Counted from the first letter of the stretch, positions 1 through 6,882 are shown. The stretch is 7,009 nt of DNA from Thiorhodovibrio sp. (GCA_007128075.1 SKYD01000009.1:1-7009), one strand, 5' to 3'. Numbers and translations are program-made. Notes: generated from the letters alone by a model not told the origin.

Positions 1-915
1 GAGGGGCTGGGCAATTTTATGTCCTATGGCGATCTGCCGCTGACGGTCACTGATCCTGAGCGGCTGCTGTTCCCGCGTGGGGTGATCTTGCAGCGCAATC
101 TTGCCGAGATTCATCCGGTTGATCTACACAATGAGGACGAGATTCAGGAATCGATTGCCCACTCGTGGTATCGCTATTCGGGCGGCAACGACAGCCCACG
201 GCATCCTTATCGTGGTCAAACGCGCCTTGAATACAACCGCCGCGGTGGAGTCGCACCACCCTATACCCACCTAGATATTAACGACGGCTATTCGTGGATG
301 AAATCGCCGCGTTGGAAGCAGCATTCAGTCGAGGTTGGCCCCTTGGCACGGCTGTTGTTGCTCTATGCCGATCCCAGCGCCGGCGGCCATGACCGCGCCA
401 AAGACCTGGTGGATCGCACCCTTGCCCAGCTCAATGCCCCGATTGACGCGCTCTATTCAACCCTGGGACGCACCGCCGCCCGCACCCTAGAGGCGAAGCT
501 GATTGCTGATACTCTGCCCGGCTGGTATGACCAGCTCATTGCCAACATCCGCAGTGGCGACACCCGCACCTTTAACGATGAACTCTGGGAGCCGAATCGC
601 TGGCCAAGCCAGGCACGCGGTGCTGGATTTATGGAAGCCCCACGGGGAGCGCTGGGGCATTGGATCGTGATCAAAAACGGCAAGATCGACAACTATCAGG
701 CGGTGGTGCCCTCAACCTGGAATGCGGGTCCGCGTGATGAACAGGGTGTACCGGGTGCCTATGAGGCCGCCCTCCAAGACAACACCACCCTGCACGACCC
801 CCAACAGCCGATTGAGGTCTTGCGCACCATCCACTCGTTTGATCCCTGCATCGCCTGTGCAGTGCATCTGACCGACCCCAATGGCGGCGGCGAGATTCGG
901 GTGAAGGTGACTTAA
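1..915 (+). CDS. [NiFe] hydrogenase large subunit, C-terminal half (partial at left edge)
   Basis: Catalytic subunit of a membrane-associated uptake hydrogenase, which oxidises H2 at a NiFe(CN)2CO centre and passes electrons to a small FeS subunit. The reading frame is open from base 1, so the first in-frame ATG at 19 is internal; 304 codons are visible, about half of a usual large subunit of roughly 600 residues. The decisive evidence is the C-terminal signature DPCIACAVH (codons 841-867), whose two cysteines (847-849 and 856-858) are the bridging metal ligands. The 15 residues after the histidine (LTDPNGGGEIRVKVT) are the peptide that a dedicated maturation endopeptidase normally removes. 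The stretch EAPRGALGHWIVIKNGKI is also typical of the family. No maturation gene follows, so this is the last gene of its operon. That would suit an Isp-type hydrogenase, where the large subunit comes last, but this is inference; HupL or HyaB-like naming is equally possible. Confidence 0.95.
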   Translation, partial: EGLGNFMSYGDLPLTVTDPERLLFPRGVILQRNLAEIHPVDLHNEDEIQESIAHSWYRYSGGNDSPRHPYRGQTRLEYNRRGGVAPPYTHLDINDGYSWMKSPRWKQHSVEVGPLARLLLLYADPSAGGHDRAKDLVDRTLAQLNAPIDALYSTLGRTAARTLEAKLIADTLPGWYDQLIANIRSGDTRTFNDELWEPNRWPSQARGAGFMEAPRGALGHWIVIKNGKIDNYQAVVPSTWNAGPRDEQGVPGAYEAALQDNTTLHDPQQPIEVLRTIHSFDPCIACAVHLTDPNGGGEIRVKVT

Positions 916-931
916 CACGAAATAACAGCTA

Positions 932-955
932 AGCCCTGCCCTAAGTGGTGGGGCT
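932..955. terminator. Hairpin between convergent genes, possible terminator
   Basis: An imperfect inverted repeat pairs 932-940 (AGCCCTGCC) with 947-955 (GGTGGGGCT), giving a 9-bp stem with two G-T wobbles and a 6-base loop. It lies 17 bases after the hydrogenase stop codon and 31 bases beyond the gshB stop, so it could end transcription from both sides. No clean T-run follows on either strand (GGTTGTGT on the plus side), so it is a weak intrinsic terminator at best. Confidence 0.45.
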
Positions 956-985
956 GGTTGTGTCAATGCAGCAATTTCTGTGGAT

Positions 986-1945
986 TCATTCGCTCGTCAG
1001 ATGCAATTGACGCGCAATGACGCTCATCAACTGATCGGCAATGTCTGTGCCGCGTTCGCGATCAATCTCGCGGATGCAGGTCGGGCTGGTGATGTTAATC
1101 TCAGTCAGCCAGTCGCCAATAATATCCAGCCCGGCAAACAAAATCCCGCGTTGCATCAAGACCTTCCCCACAGTGGCAACAATCTCGCGCTCGCGGGCGG
1201 TCAACAGGCGGGTTTCAGCACGGGCACCGGCTGCCAGATTGCCGCGACTCTCGCCAGGGGCGGGAATCCTCGCCAACACATACTCCACTGGCTCGCCGCC
1301 AACGATCAATAGCCGCTTGTCGCCATCAGCAATCTCAGGGATAAAACGCTGTGCCATACAAAAACGCTGGCCATGGTGGGTGATGGTTTCAATGATCACC
1401 GCGGTGTTGGGGTCGCCTGCACGGACTCTAAAGATCGACTGTCCACCCATGCCGTCGAGCGGCTTGAGGATGATATCCTGATGCTGATCAAGAAAATCGC
1501 GCAGTTCTTGGGGCTGGCGGGTCACCCGATGCGCTGGGCAATAGTCAACAAACTCAGTCGCAAACAGCTTTTCGTTGGCATCACGAAGTGCCTGTGGGCG
1601 ATTGACAATCAAGCACCCGCGCTGCTCGGCACGCTCTAGCAAATAAGTCACTTGGATATATTCCATATCAAACGGCGGGTCTTTGCGCATCAACACGGCG
1701 CTCAACTCATCCAGTGGCGCGATTTGCTCATCATCGAGCCTGTACCAATCTTGGGGTTGATCACGCACCTCAATGCGACAACTGCGCCCATAGGTCCGCG
1801 CATCGCGTAACATGAGATCACCAAGCTCCATCACCCGCACTTGCCAACCACGCCGCTGGGCGGCTAGCATCATCGCAATGGTGCTGTCCTTGTTGACGCG
1901 AAGGGTCTCTAGCGGATCAATCACGATCCCGATTGTCGTTGGCAT
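986..1945 (-). CDS. gshB: Glutathione synthetase
   Basis: ATP-grasp ligase of the cytoplasm that joins gamma-glutamylcysteine to glycine, the second step of glutathione synthesis. The 319 residues match the E. coli-type enzyme (about 315) from end to end. The N-terminal pre-ATP-grasp domain begins IGIVIDPLETL and carries MRKDPPFD (86-93). The ATP-grasp part shows KPLDGMGG (161-168, nucleotide-binding lysine and glycine loop), DGDKR (207-211), PAPGESRGNLAAG (228-240) and EINITSPT (282-289, metal and substrate binding). No key motif is missing. The ATG at 1945 is preceded only by a weak Shine-Dalgarno (GGGA, about ten bases upstream), but the start agrees with the family's N-terminus. It stands alone on the minus strand: convergent with the hydrogenase and divergent from fcl, with a gap of 32 bases. 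gshA is not in the window. Confidence 0.97.
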   Translation of the reverse strand: MPTTIGIVIDPLETLRVNKDSTIAMMLAAQRRGWQVRVMELGDLMLRDARTYGRSCRIEVRDQPQDWYRLDDEQIAPLDELSAVLMRKDPPFDMEYIQVTYLLERAEQRGCLIVNRPQALRDANEKLFATEFVDYCPAHRVTRQPQELRDFLDQHQDIILKPLDGMGGQSIFRVRAGDPNTAVIIETITHHGQRFCMAQRFIPEIADGDKRLLIVGGEPVEYVLARIPAPGESRGNLAAGARAETRLLTAREREIVATVGKVLMQRGILFAGLDIIGDWLTEINITSPTCIREIDRERGTDIADQLMSVIARQLHLTSE

Positions 1946-1977
1946 AGATATGGTTTCCCGTAGCGAAAATTGATTGA

Positions 1978-2961
1978 ATGAACAATACCAAGGCGATCAA
2001 TCCAACACAACGCATCTATGTCGCTGGACACCGTGGGATGGTTGGCCAGGCGCTGGTGCGGGCGTTGTCTGCTGATCCGCGCTGCACCCTCATCACCCGC
2101 ACCCGTCACCAGCTTGACCTCTGTGATCAGGCAGCAGTGGAACAGTTTTTTGCCACCGAACGGCCAACGCAGGTTTATCTTGCCGCCGCCCGAGTGGGCG
2201 GTATTCAAGCCAACAGCCACTATCCTGCTGAATTTATTTATCAAAATTTAATGATTGCCAGCCATGTGATTCATGCCGCGTGGCGTTATGGTGTCGAGCG
2301 GCTGCTATTTTTAGGCAGCTCGTGCATTTATCCACGGTTGGCCGCGCAGCCCATGGCTGAATCTGCACTGCTCACTGGCGCCCTGGAGCCAACCAACGAG
2401 CCTTATGCCATTGCCAAGATCGCTGGCATTAAACTTTGTGAATCGTATAATCGCCAATATGATACCGATTTTCGTAGCCTGATGCCCACCAACCTTTATG
2501 GCCCAGGCGACCATTTCGATCTTAACACCAGCCATGTGCTCCCCGCTTTGATCCGCAAATGTCACGAAGCAAAAACAAATCAGCAGCCACAAATGGTCAT
2601 CTGGGGCAGCGGTCAGGCACGGCGCGAATTCCTCCATGTCGATGATCTCGCTGCCGCTTGCTTGCATGTGATGGGGCTGTCACGACAACAGTACCGCACC
2701 GCAACCGAACCGATGTGTTCGCATCTCAATGTCGGCTCGGGATCTGATCTAAGCATCCGCGAGCTGGCAGAAATCATTCAACAAGTGGTCGGCTATGAAG
2801 GGGATCTGCGCTATGATTCCAGTAAGCCCGACGGCGCACCGCAAAAATTGCTCATTAGCAGCAAGCTCCAGGCGCTCGGCTGGTGCGCTCGCATTGAACT
2901 TGTCGACGGCATACGCCAGACTTATCAATGGTATTTGAAAGAAAGCACCCCCTATGGCTAG
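1978..2961 (+). CDS. fcl: GDP-L-fucose synthase
   Basis: Extended short-chain dehydrogenase that epimerises and reduces GDP-4-keto-6-deoxy-D-mannose to GDP-L-fucose with NADPH, in the cytoplasm, for surface polysaccharide. The Rossmann loop is GHRGMVG (18-24). The active site is clear: GSSCIYP (113-119, with the catalytic serine and cysteine), Tyr143-x3-Lys147 and SHVLPAL with His186. PTNLYGPGDHF and REFLHVDDLA are also typical. At 327 residues it is slightly longer than the E. coli enzyme (about 320), mainly through a ten-residue N-terminal extension. The start is fixed: an in-frame TGA directly precedes the ATG (TGAATG), and the next in-frame ATG would delete the Rossmann loop. No good Shine-Dalgarno is visible. 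gmd, which makes the substrate and usually sits next to fcl, is absent here. The 3' end overlaps the next gene by 8 bases. Confidence 0.95.
   Translation: MNNTKAINPTQRIYVAGHRGMVGQALVRALSADPRCTLITRTRHQLDLCDQAAVEQFFATERPTQVYLAAARVGGIQANSHYPAEFIYQNLMIASHVIHAAWRYGVERLLFLGSSCIYPRLAAQPMAESALLTGALEPTNEPYAIAKIAGIKLCESYNRQYDTDFRSLMPTNLYGPGDHFDLNTSHVLPALIRKCHEAKTNQQPQMVIWGSGQARREFLHVDDLAAACLHVMGLSRQQYRTATEPMCSHLNVGSGSDLSIRELAEIIQQVVGYEGDLRYDSSKPDGAPQKLLISSKLQALGWCARIELVDGIRQTYQWYLKESTPYG
1982..2010 (-). promoter_or_regulatory. Candidate gshB promoter inside the start of fcl
   Basis: Read on the minus strand, TTGTGT (2005-2010) and TATTGT (1982-1987) are separated by 17 bases, and the -10 box is preceded by TGG, an extended -10 feature. 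Transcription would begin near 1975, about 30 bases before the gshB ATG. The boxes match the sigma-70 consensus at only 3 and 4 of 6 positions, so this is a suggestion only. Confidence 0.3.
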
Positions 2962-3865
2962 AGAATTTAGTCGGTTTTGCAAGTTTTTAGGTTTGCTAAA
3001 GAAAACAGGGGCTATCCAAAAGCTCTGCGCTCTGTTGGCGGTGCTGGTTGCTGGCGGATGTGGCACTATGACCATGGATTCTGCGCCGCCATCGCTAGAT
3101 CCAACTCCGCCACGCCCTGACCAACCGCGCCCTGATCCTGACATCGGCTTGGCAGGCACCCGTGCCTTTCAGTTTGCGTTGGCACAGTTTCCGCCACTGG
3201 ATGCGCCGATGTTGGCAGCCAATGATCCGCAGCGGTTGTTTATCTCCACGCCAGCGGCTTATGGTGCCTACACCTATGTTTTATTTGGTGATCAGGACAA
3301 CAGCACCCGCCGCCCGCTGGCGTGGCGCCACAATGAGCGCGAATTATTACGCAACATCGAAACCTATGTGTTAAAGCCCAATCATTCCACTGCGCGCCAG
3401 GAACATGTGTTTTTATTGCCAATTCATATCTATAGTGATGCCCCAGAGCTGGCAGCGCGCACTGCACCTAAGTTGACCCGAGCAGCGCGTGAATCGCTGG
3501 CAGCCCATCTTGAACACCGCGGTCATTCACTACCAGCGGCCCGACTGCGCTCAGGTCGCGGGCCATTTTTGATTACAACGGGTCAACCAGGGCTGCCGCC
3601 GACACAAGAAACCTCGTTATTGATGGTGGATTTAGAAGGCATTGGCGCTGAATCGATGTACTGGGTTGTTGATCTTTATGATCGTCCACTAGACCCAAAC
3701 CGCTCGCCACAGATGATCTTAACCATGCTTGGCTCGCGGCTGCTGGCAAAGATCGACAACATCAGCGAACAGGCTTCGACTGCGGCACTGCTGGCACAGG
3801 CAGAAGCCTCGTGGGTTTTTCTCATTGGCTTGCAGCAAACTGCGACCGCACGCCCTGTGCTATAA
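2954..3865 (+). CDS. Probable lipoprotein of unknown function
   Basis: I do not recognise this 303-residue protein. Its N-terminus looks like an export signal: a basic stretch (KKTGAIQK, 16-23), a hydrophobic core (LCALLAVLVAGG, 24-35) and Cys36. The lipobox VAGGC is imperfect, since position -3 is Ala rather than Leu or Val, so lipidation is likely but not certain. A proline- and aspartate-rich linker follows (45-63, with PRPDQPRPDPD), as is common for lipoproteins tethered to a membrane. The rest (about 67-303) looks like one globular domain without further membrane segments. The ATG lies inside the last codons of fcl (8-base overlap), so translation is probably coupled to fcl and a shared transcript is likely. 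Only a weak purine run (GAAAGAAAG) precedes it. An envelope role beside polysaccharide genes would make sense but is not shown. Confidence 0.8.
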   Translation: MAREFSRFCKFLGLLKKTGAIQKLCALLAVLVAGGCGTMTMDSAPPSLDPTPPRPDQPRPDPDIGLAGTRAFQFALAQFPPLDAPMLAANDPQRLFISTPAAYGAYTYVLFGDQDNSTRRPLAWRHNERELLRNIETYVLKPNHSTARQEHVFLLPIHIYSDAPELAARTAPKLTRAARESLAAHLEHRGHSLPAARLRSGRGPFLITTGQPGLPPTQETSLLMVDLEGIGAESMYWVVDLYDRPLDPNRSPQMILTMLGSRLLAKIDNISEQASTAALLAQAEASWVFLIGLQQTATARPVL

Positions 3866-3866
3866 T
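3858..3866 (+). promoter_or_regulatory. Extended -10 promoter for the small membrane protein gene
   Basis: TGCTATAAT contains a perfect -10 hexamer (3861-3866) with the TGn extension that can replace a -35 box. The sequence at the right -35 distance (around 3838-3843, AACTGC) does not match TTGACA. Transcription would start near 3873, about 30 bases before the ATG at 3903. The box overlaps the TAA stop (3863-3865) of the upstream gene. Confidence 0.6.
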
Positions 3867-3886
3867 CGCGGCGATTCAACTGTTTC

Positions 3887-3892
3887 TAAGGA
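3887..3892 (+). promoter_or_regulatory. Ribosome binding site that sets the start at 3903
   Basis: TAAGGA lies ten bases before ATG 3903. The same frame is open further upstream, to an ATG at 3729, but that would overlap the preceding gene by 137 bases and has no such site. This supports the later start. Confidence 0.6.
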
Positions 3893-3902
3893 TATCGCCA
3901 CC

Positions 3903-4478
3903 ATGTTTCTGCACCGTGTCAGCAGCTTGATCAAATTTCTCATTGGTATTTTGGTATTGCAAGGTGTCACTGTGTTGCTCACCTACACCGCGTTGCAAAC
4001 CGAGGTCGCACTTACTTGGTCGCTATTTGTCGCAGTGGGTGTTGCCTGCGGTCTGATGGCGAGTTTCTGGTTTGAATCCATCGCCGGCGGTGGCCGCCAA
4101 CAAGCACTGGCGCGTCAGCAACAACGCTATGCCCGTGAGCGTGAAAAAATTCGGCTGGATGCTGAGCGCGACAAGGCACGCCTAACGCTGAAACATACCA
4201 AGACGAAAGGCAACGCCAGTGCTAAACTCAAAACTGGGATTGCCGTCGGCGGGATGGCAGGTGTTGGCGTTGCCATGATGGCTGCCCAATTGTTCACCGC
4301 CGGTTTGTTGGTGGTGTCGGCGGCAGGCGGTGCCGCACTCGGCTATGGGGTGCGGGTGCGGCAAGAAAAACGGCTGCGTGGACGCAGTGACGAGCGGCTG
4401 ATCGCCAATTCCGAGCCACTCACTGCGCTTAGTCATCGCGACGAGGTGCAGAACAATGGGCAAGATGGGCGGCACTAA
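3903..4478 (+). CDS. Small membrane protein of unknown function
   Basis: I do not recognise this 191-residue protein. It has a clear layout. Two hydrophobic segments lie at about 11-31 and 36-59, which would form a membrane hairpin. A strongly charged stretch rich in Arg, Gln, Glu and Lys follows (64-110, including RQQQRYAREREKIR) and is probably helical or a coiled coil. Then comes a long glycine- and alanine-rich hydrophobic segment (111-150), which may cross the membrane once or twice, then a basic patch (151-161) and a polar tail. This resembles a membrane anchor or scaffold more than an enzyme, but that is only inference. The start follows from the Shine-Dalgarno at 3887-3892. A separate promoter overlapping the previous stop codon suggests it is expressed independently of fcl, and it may drive glgC as well, 56 bases downstream. 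Confidence 0.8.
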   Translation: MFLHRVSSLIKFLIGILVLQGVTVLLTYTALQTEVALTWSLFVAVGVACGLMASFWFESIAGGGRQQALARQQQRYAREREKIRLDAERDKARLTLKHTKTKGNASAKLKTGIAVGGMAGVGVAMMAAQLFTAGLLVVSAAGGAALGYGVRVRQEKRLRGRSDERLIANSEPLTALSHRDEVQNNGQDGRH

Positions 4479-4524
4479 AGCACAGTGGCGCGTGTTGTCA
4501 TTCAATTATTCCAAAGGCAAACGA

Positions 4525-4530
4525 GAGGTG
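4525..4530 (+). promoter_or_regulatory. glgC ribosome binding site
   Basis: GAGGTG, within GAGAGGTG, ends four bases before the ATG at 4535. It is the strongest Shine-Dalgarno in the window and confirms the glgC start. The 56-base gap before glgC shows no convincing promoter; TTGTCA at 4495-4500 has no matching -10 box. Confidence 0.75.
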
Positions 4531-4534
4531 TTAA

Positions 4535-5791
4535 ATGTCTTCTGATCGGATTATCGCTTTTGTCATGGCCGGCGGCCAAGGCTCACGCTTACAGCCGTTG
4601 ACGGCGGCGCGTTCTAAACCATCGGTGCCCTTTGGCTCGCGTTACCGTATCGTTGATTTTGTACTCAGCAACCTTATCAATTCACAGATTCGCACCATCT
4701 ATCTGCTGGTGCAATACAAATCGCAATCGCTGATCGAGCATGTACGCAAAGCGTGGACAATCTCGCCGCTGTTACAAGATCAGTTCGTCACCGTGGTGCC
4801 GCCACAGATGCGCATTGGCTCCAGTTGGTTTCAAGGCACGGCGGATGCAGTGCATCAAAACATGAATTTGATCGAAGACCACGGACCGGATCTGGTTGTC
4901 GTGTTTGGGGCGGATCATATCTATCGCATGGATATCCGCCAGATGGTGGATTTTCACAAAGCCTGTGAGGCGGATGTCACCATTGCCGCGCTACCGGTGC
5001 CCTTAGAAGATGCCAAGAGCTTTGGGGTGATTGCTGCCGGCGCTGATGGACGCATTGAGGCTTTTCAAGAAAAACCCGCCAATCCGTCGCCGATGCCGGG
5101 CAATCCTGATGCCGCCTTTGCCTCGATGGGTAACTATATTTTTAACACCAATGTGCTGATGAAAGCCTTGCGCGATTGTGAACAGGCAGGTGAGACCGAT
5201 TTTGGTCAGCATGTGTTGCCACGCTTGCTCAGTTCCAATCATCGGCTGTTTGCCTATGATTTCGCCAGCAACGAGATTCCAGGCATCAAGCCCTATGAAG
5301 ATCAAACCTATTGGCGCGATGTCGGTGGCATTGATGCCTATTTTCAGGCACATAAAGATGTGCTCGGTGCCGAACCGGTATTCGATGCCTTCAACCCTGA
5401 GTGGCCGATTTATTCCAGCAACTATCAAGGACCGGTGGCGCGGGTGCTCGGCAGCCAGATTGAAAACACCCTATTGGGCGCCGCAACCGTGGTGCATCAC
5501 AATTGTCTGGTGAAAGATTCCATTATCCGTCGTGAGGCGGTGATTGAGGACGATGTTGAGCTAGATGAGTGCATCATCATGGACTATGTGCGCGTCTGCA
5601 AAGGCTCGCGTCTACGGCGAGTGATTGTGGATCGCCATAACATCATCGAACCTGGCACCGTGATTGGTTACGATGACGCGCCGGATCATTCTTATCCGGT
5701 CAGCTCCGGCGGAGTCACCGTCGTGCCCTCGGGACGAGTCAGTTATTTCCCCCGCGATTCACGCGCCCTCGGACGCGGCTATTCCGAGTAA
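4535..5791 (+). CDS. glgC: Glucose-1-phosphate adenylyltransferase (ADP-glucose pyrophosphorylase)
   Basis: Makes ADP-glucose and pyrophosphate from ATP and glucose 1-phosphate, the committed step of bacterial glycogen synthesis; cytoplasmic, normally a tetramer. The 418 residues fit the family (E. coli 431). The nucleotidyltransferase domain has the loop MAGGQGSRLQPLT (11-23), WFQGTADAV (98-106), GADHIY with the metal-binding Asp127, FGVI (163-166), FQEKP with Lys180 for sugar phosphate, and YWRDVGG (259-265). From about 300 the hexapeptide-like repeats of the left-handed beta helix begin (IENTLLGAATVV, then VKDSIIRREAVI). The position equivalent to E. coli activator-site Lys39 (TNKRAKP) is Ala25 here (TAARSKP), so activation by fructose 1,6-bisphosphate may differ. 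It lies 5 bases before rmlB, so the two are probably co-transcribed. glgA and glgB are not nearby. Confidence 0.97.
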   Translation: MSSDRIIAFVMAGGQGSRLQPLTAARSKPSVPFGSRYRIVDFVLSNLINSQIRTIYLLVQYKSQSLIEHVRKAWTISPLLQDQFVTVVPPQMRIGSSWFQGTADAVHQNMNLIEDHGPDLVVVFGADHIYRMDIRQMVDFHKACEADVTIAALPVPLEDAKSFGVIAAGADGRIEAFQEKPANPSPMPGNPDAAFASMGNYIFNTNVLMKALRDCEQAGETDFGQHVLPRLLSSNHRLFAYDFASNEIPGIKPYEDQTYWRDVGGIDAYFQAHKDVLGAEPVFDAFNPEWPIYSSNYQGPVARVLGSQIENTLLGAATVVHHNCLVKDSIIRREAVIEDDVELDECIIMDYVRVCKGSRLRRVIVDRHNIIEPGTVIGYDDAPDHSYPVSSGGVTVVPSGRVSYFPRDSRALGRGYSE

Positions 5792-5796
5792 TTATC

Positions 5797-6882
5797 ATGC
5801 AGACATTGTTGGTCACCGGCGGTGCCGGTTTTATTGGCAGCAATTTTGTGCGCTCGGCACTTGCCGACCCTGATAGACGCATTGTTAATCTGGATAAGCT
5901 CACTTATGCGGGCAATCTCGACAGCCTCGCCGATCTTGCCAGTGAGCCGCGTCATCGCTTTGTCGCTGGCGACATCGGCGATGCCGATCTGGTGTCGCGT
6001 CTGCTGCATGAACATGCCGTCGATGCCATCGTGCATTTTGCGGCTGAAAGCCATGTGGATCGCTCGATTGATGGACCAGCGGCCTTTATCGAGACCAACA
6101 TTGTCGGCACCTTTCGTCTGCTCGAATGCGCCCGCGATTACTGGGCGCAGTTGCCTGCGCCTCGCAAAACTGCGTTTCGTTTTTTGCAGGTCTCCACCGA
6201 TGAGGTCTATGGCTCCTTGGGTGCTGAGGGCAAGTTCACCGAAACCACGGCCTATGCGCCCAATTCACCTTATTCGGCATCAAAAGCCGCCGCTGATCAT
6301 CTGGTGCGTGCTTGGCATCACACCTATGGGCTGCCGGTGTTGACCACCAATTGCTCGAACAACTATGGCCCCTATCAGTTTCCTGAAAAACTGATTCCGT
6401 TGATGATTGCCAAGGCACTGGTCGGGGAGCCACTGCCAATCTATGGCGATGGGGGCAATGTGCGCGATTGGCTGTATGTTGAGGATCATTGTCAGGCGGT
6501 GTTGCGGGTGCTGGCGGCTGGACGCTGCGGCGAGGTGTATAACATCGGTGGCAACAGCGAGCGCACCAATTTGGAGGTTGTGGATACACTCTGCGATCTA
6601 CTCGATGAAACCTGTCCCAATTCACCGCATCGCCCTCACCGCCAACTTAAAACCTTTGTCACTGATCGCCCAGGGCACGACCGCCGCTATGCCATTGATG
6701 CCAGTAAACTTGAGCGCGAACTCGGCTGGCAGCCACAACACAGCTTTGAGACTGGATTGGCGCACACTGTCAGATGGTATCTGCAACATCAAGACTGGTG
6801 TGCGCGGATTCTCGATGGGCGCTACCAGGGGCAGCGTTTAGGGGCTTGTAACTGTGACCTAAAATCTGCGCTTTTCTTATAA
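5797..6882 (+). CDS. rmlB: dTDP-glucose 4,6-dehydratase
   Basis: Converts dTDP-glucose to dTDP-4-keto-6-deoxyglucose with bound NAD+, the second step of dTDP-L-rhamnose synthesis for O-antigen or other glycans (also called rfbB). The Rossmann loop is GGAGFIG (8-14). The active site is intact: Thr134-Asp135-Glu136 in STDEVYG and Tyr159-x3-Lys163 in YSASK. NCSNNYGPYQFPEKLIPL, RDWLYVEDH and DRPGHDRRYAI are strong signatures. The core is the usual length, but after GRYQGQRLG the protein ends in CNCDLKSALFL-like sequence that I do not associate with the family, giving 361 residues. The ATG follows the glgC stop by 5 bases with no clear Shine-Dalgarno, which suggests translational coupling. rmlA, rmlC and rmlD do not follow within the window. 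Confidence 0.96.
   Translation: MQTLLVTGGAGFIGSNFVRSALADPDRRIVNLDKLTYAGNLDSLADLASEPRHRFVAGDIGDADLVSRLLHEHAVDAIVHFAAESHVDRSIDGPAAFIETNIVGTFRLLECARDYWAQLPAPRKTAFRFLQVSTDEVYGSLGAEGKFTETTAYAPNSPYSASKAAADHLVRAWHHTYGLPVLTTNCSNNYGPYQFPEKLIPLMIAKALVGEPLPIYGDGGNVRDWLYVEDHCQAVLRVLAAGRCGEVYNIGGNSERTNLEVVDTLCDLLDETCPNSPHRPHRQLKTFVTDRPGHDRRYAIDASKLERELGWQPQHSFETGLAHTVRWYLQHQDWCARILDGRYQGQRLGACNCDLKSALFL

Noticed and set aside
1041..1481. 146-codon open frame on the plus strand opposite gshB
   Set aside because: It lies wholly antisense to a well supported gene; the composition is arginine- and serine-rich as expected for a shadow frame.
3113..3135. Direct repeat CGCCCTGA at 3113-3120 and 3128-3135
   Set aside because: It encodes the repeated Pro-Arg-Pro-Asp of the linker and is simple low-complexity coding sequence, not a mobile or regulatory repeat.
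2749..3159. 136-codon minus-strand frame across the fcl and lipoprotein gene junction
   Set aside because: Its glycine- and serine-rich start is the reverse of the proline-rich linker; it is best explained as a shadow.
3830..3866. TTGCAG as the -35 box for TATAAT at 3861
   Set aside because: The spacing is 25 bases; the extended -10 explanation is better.
3729..3902. A longer N-terminus for the small membrane protein, starting at 3729
   Set aside because: It would overlap the upstream gene by 137 bases in another frame, its sequence is low in hydrophobic order, and a ribosome site with a promoter fits ATG 3903.
5003..5428. 141-codon open frame on the minus strand inside glgC
   Set aside because: Antisense to highly conserved GlgC sequence, with no recognisable motif or ribosome site.
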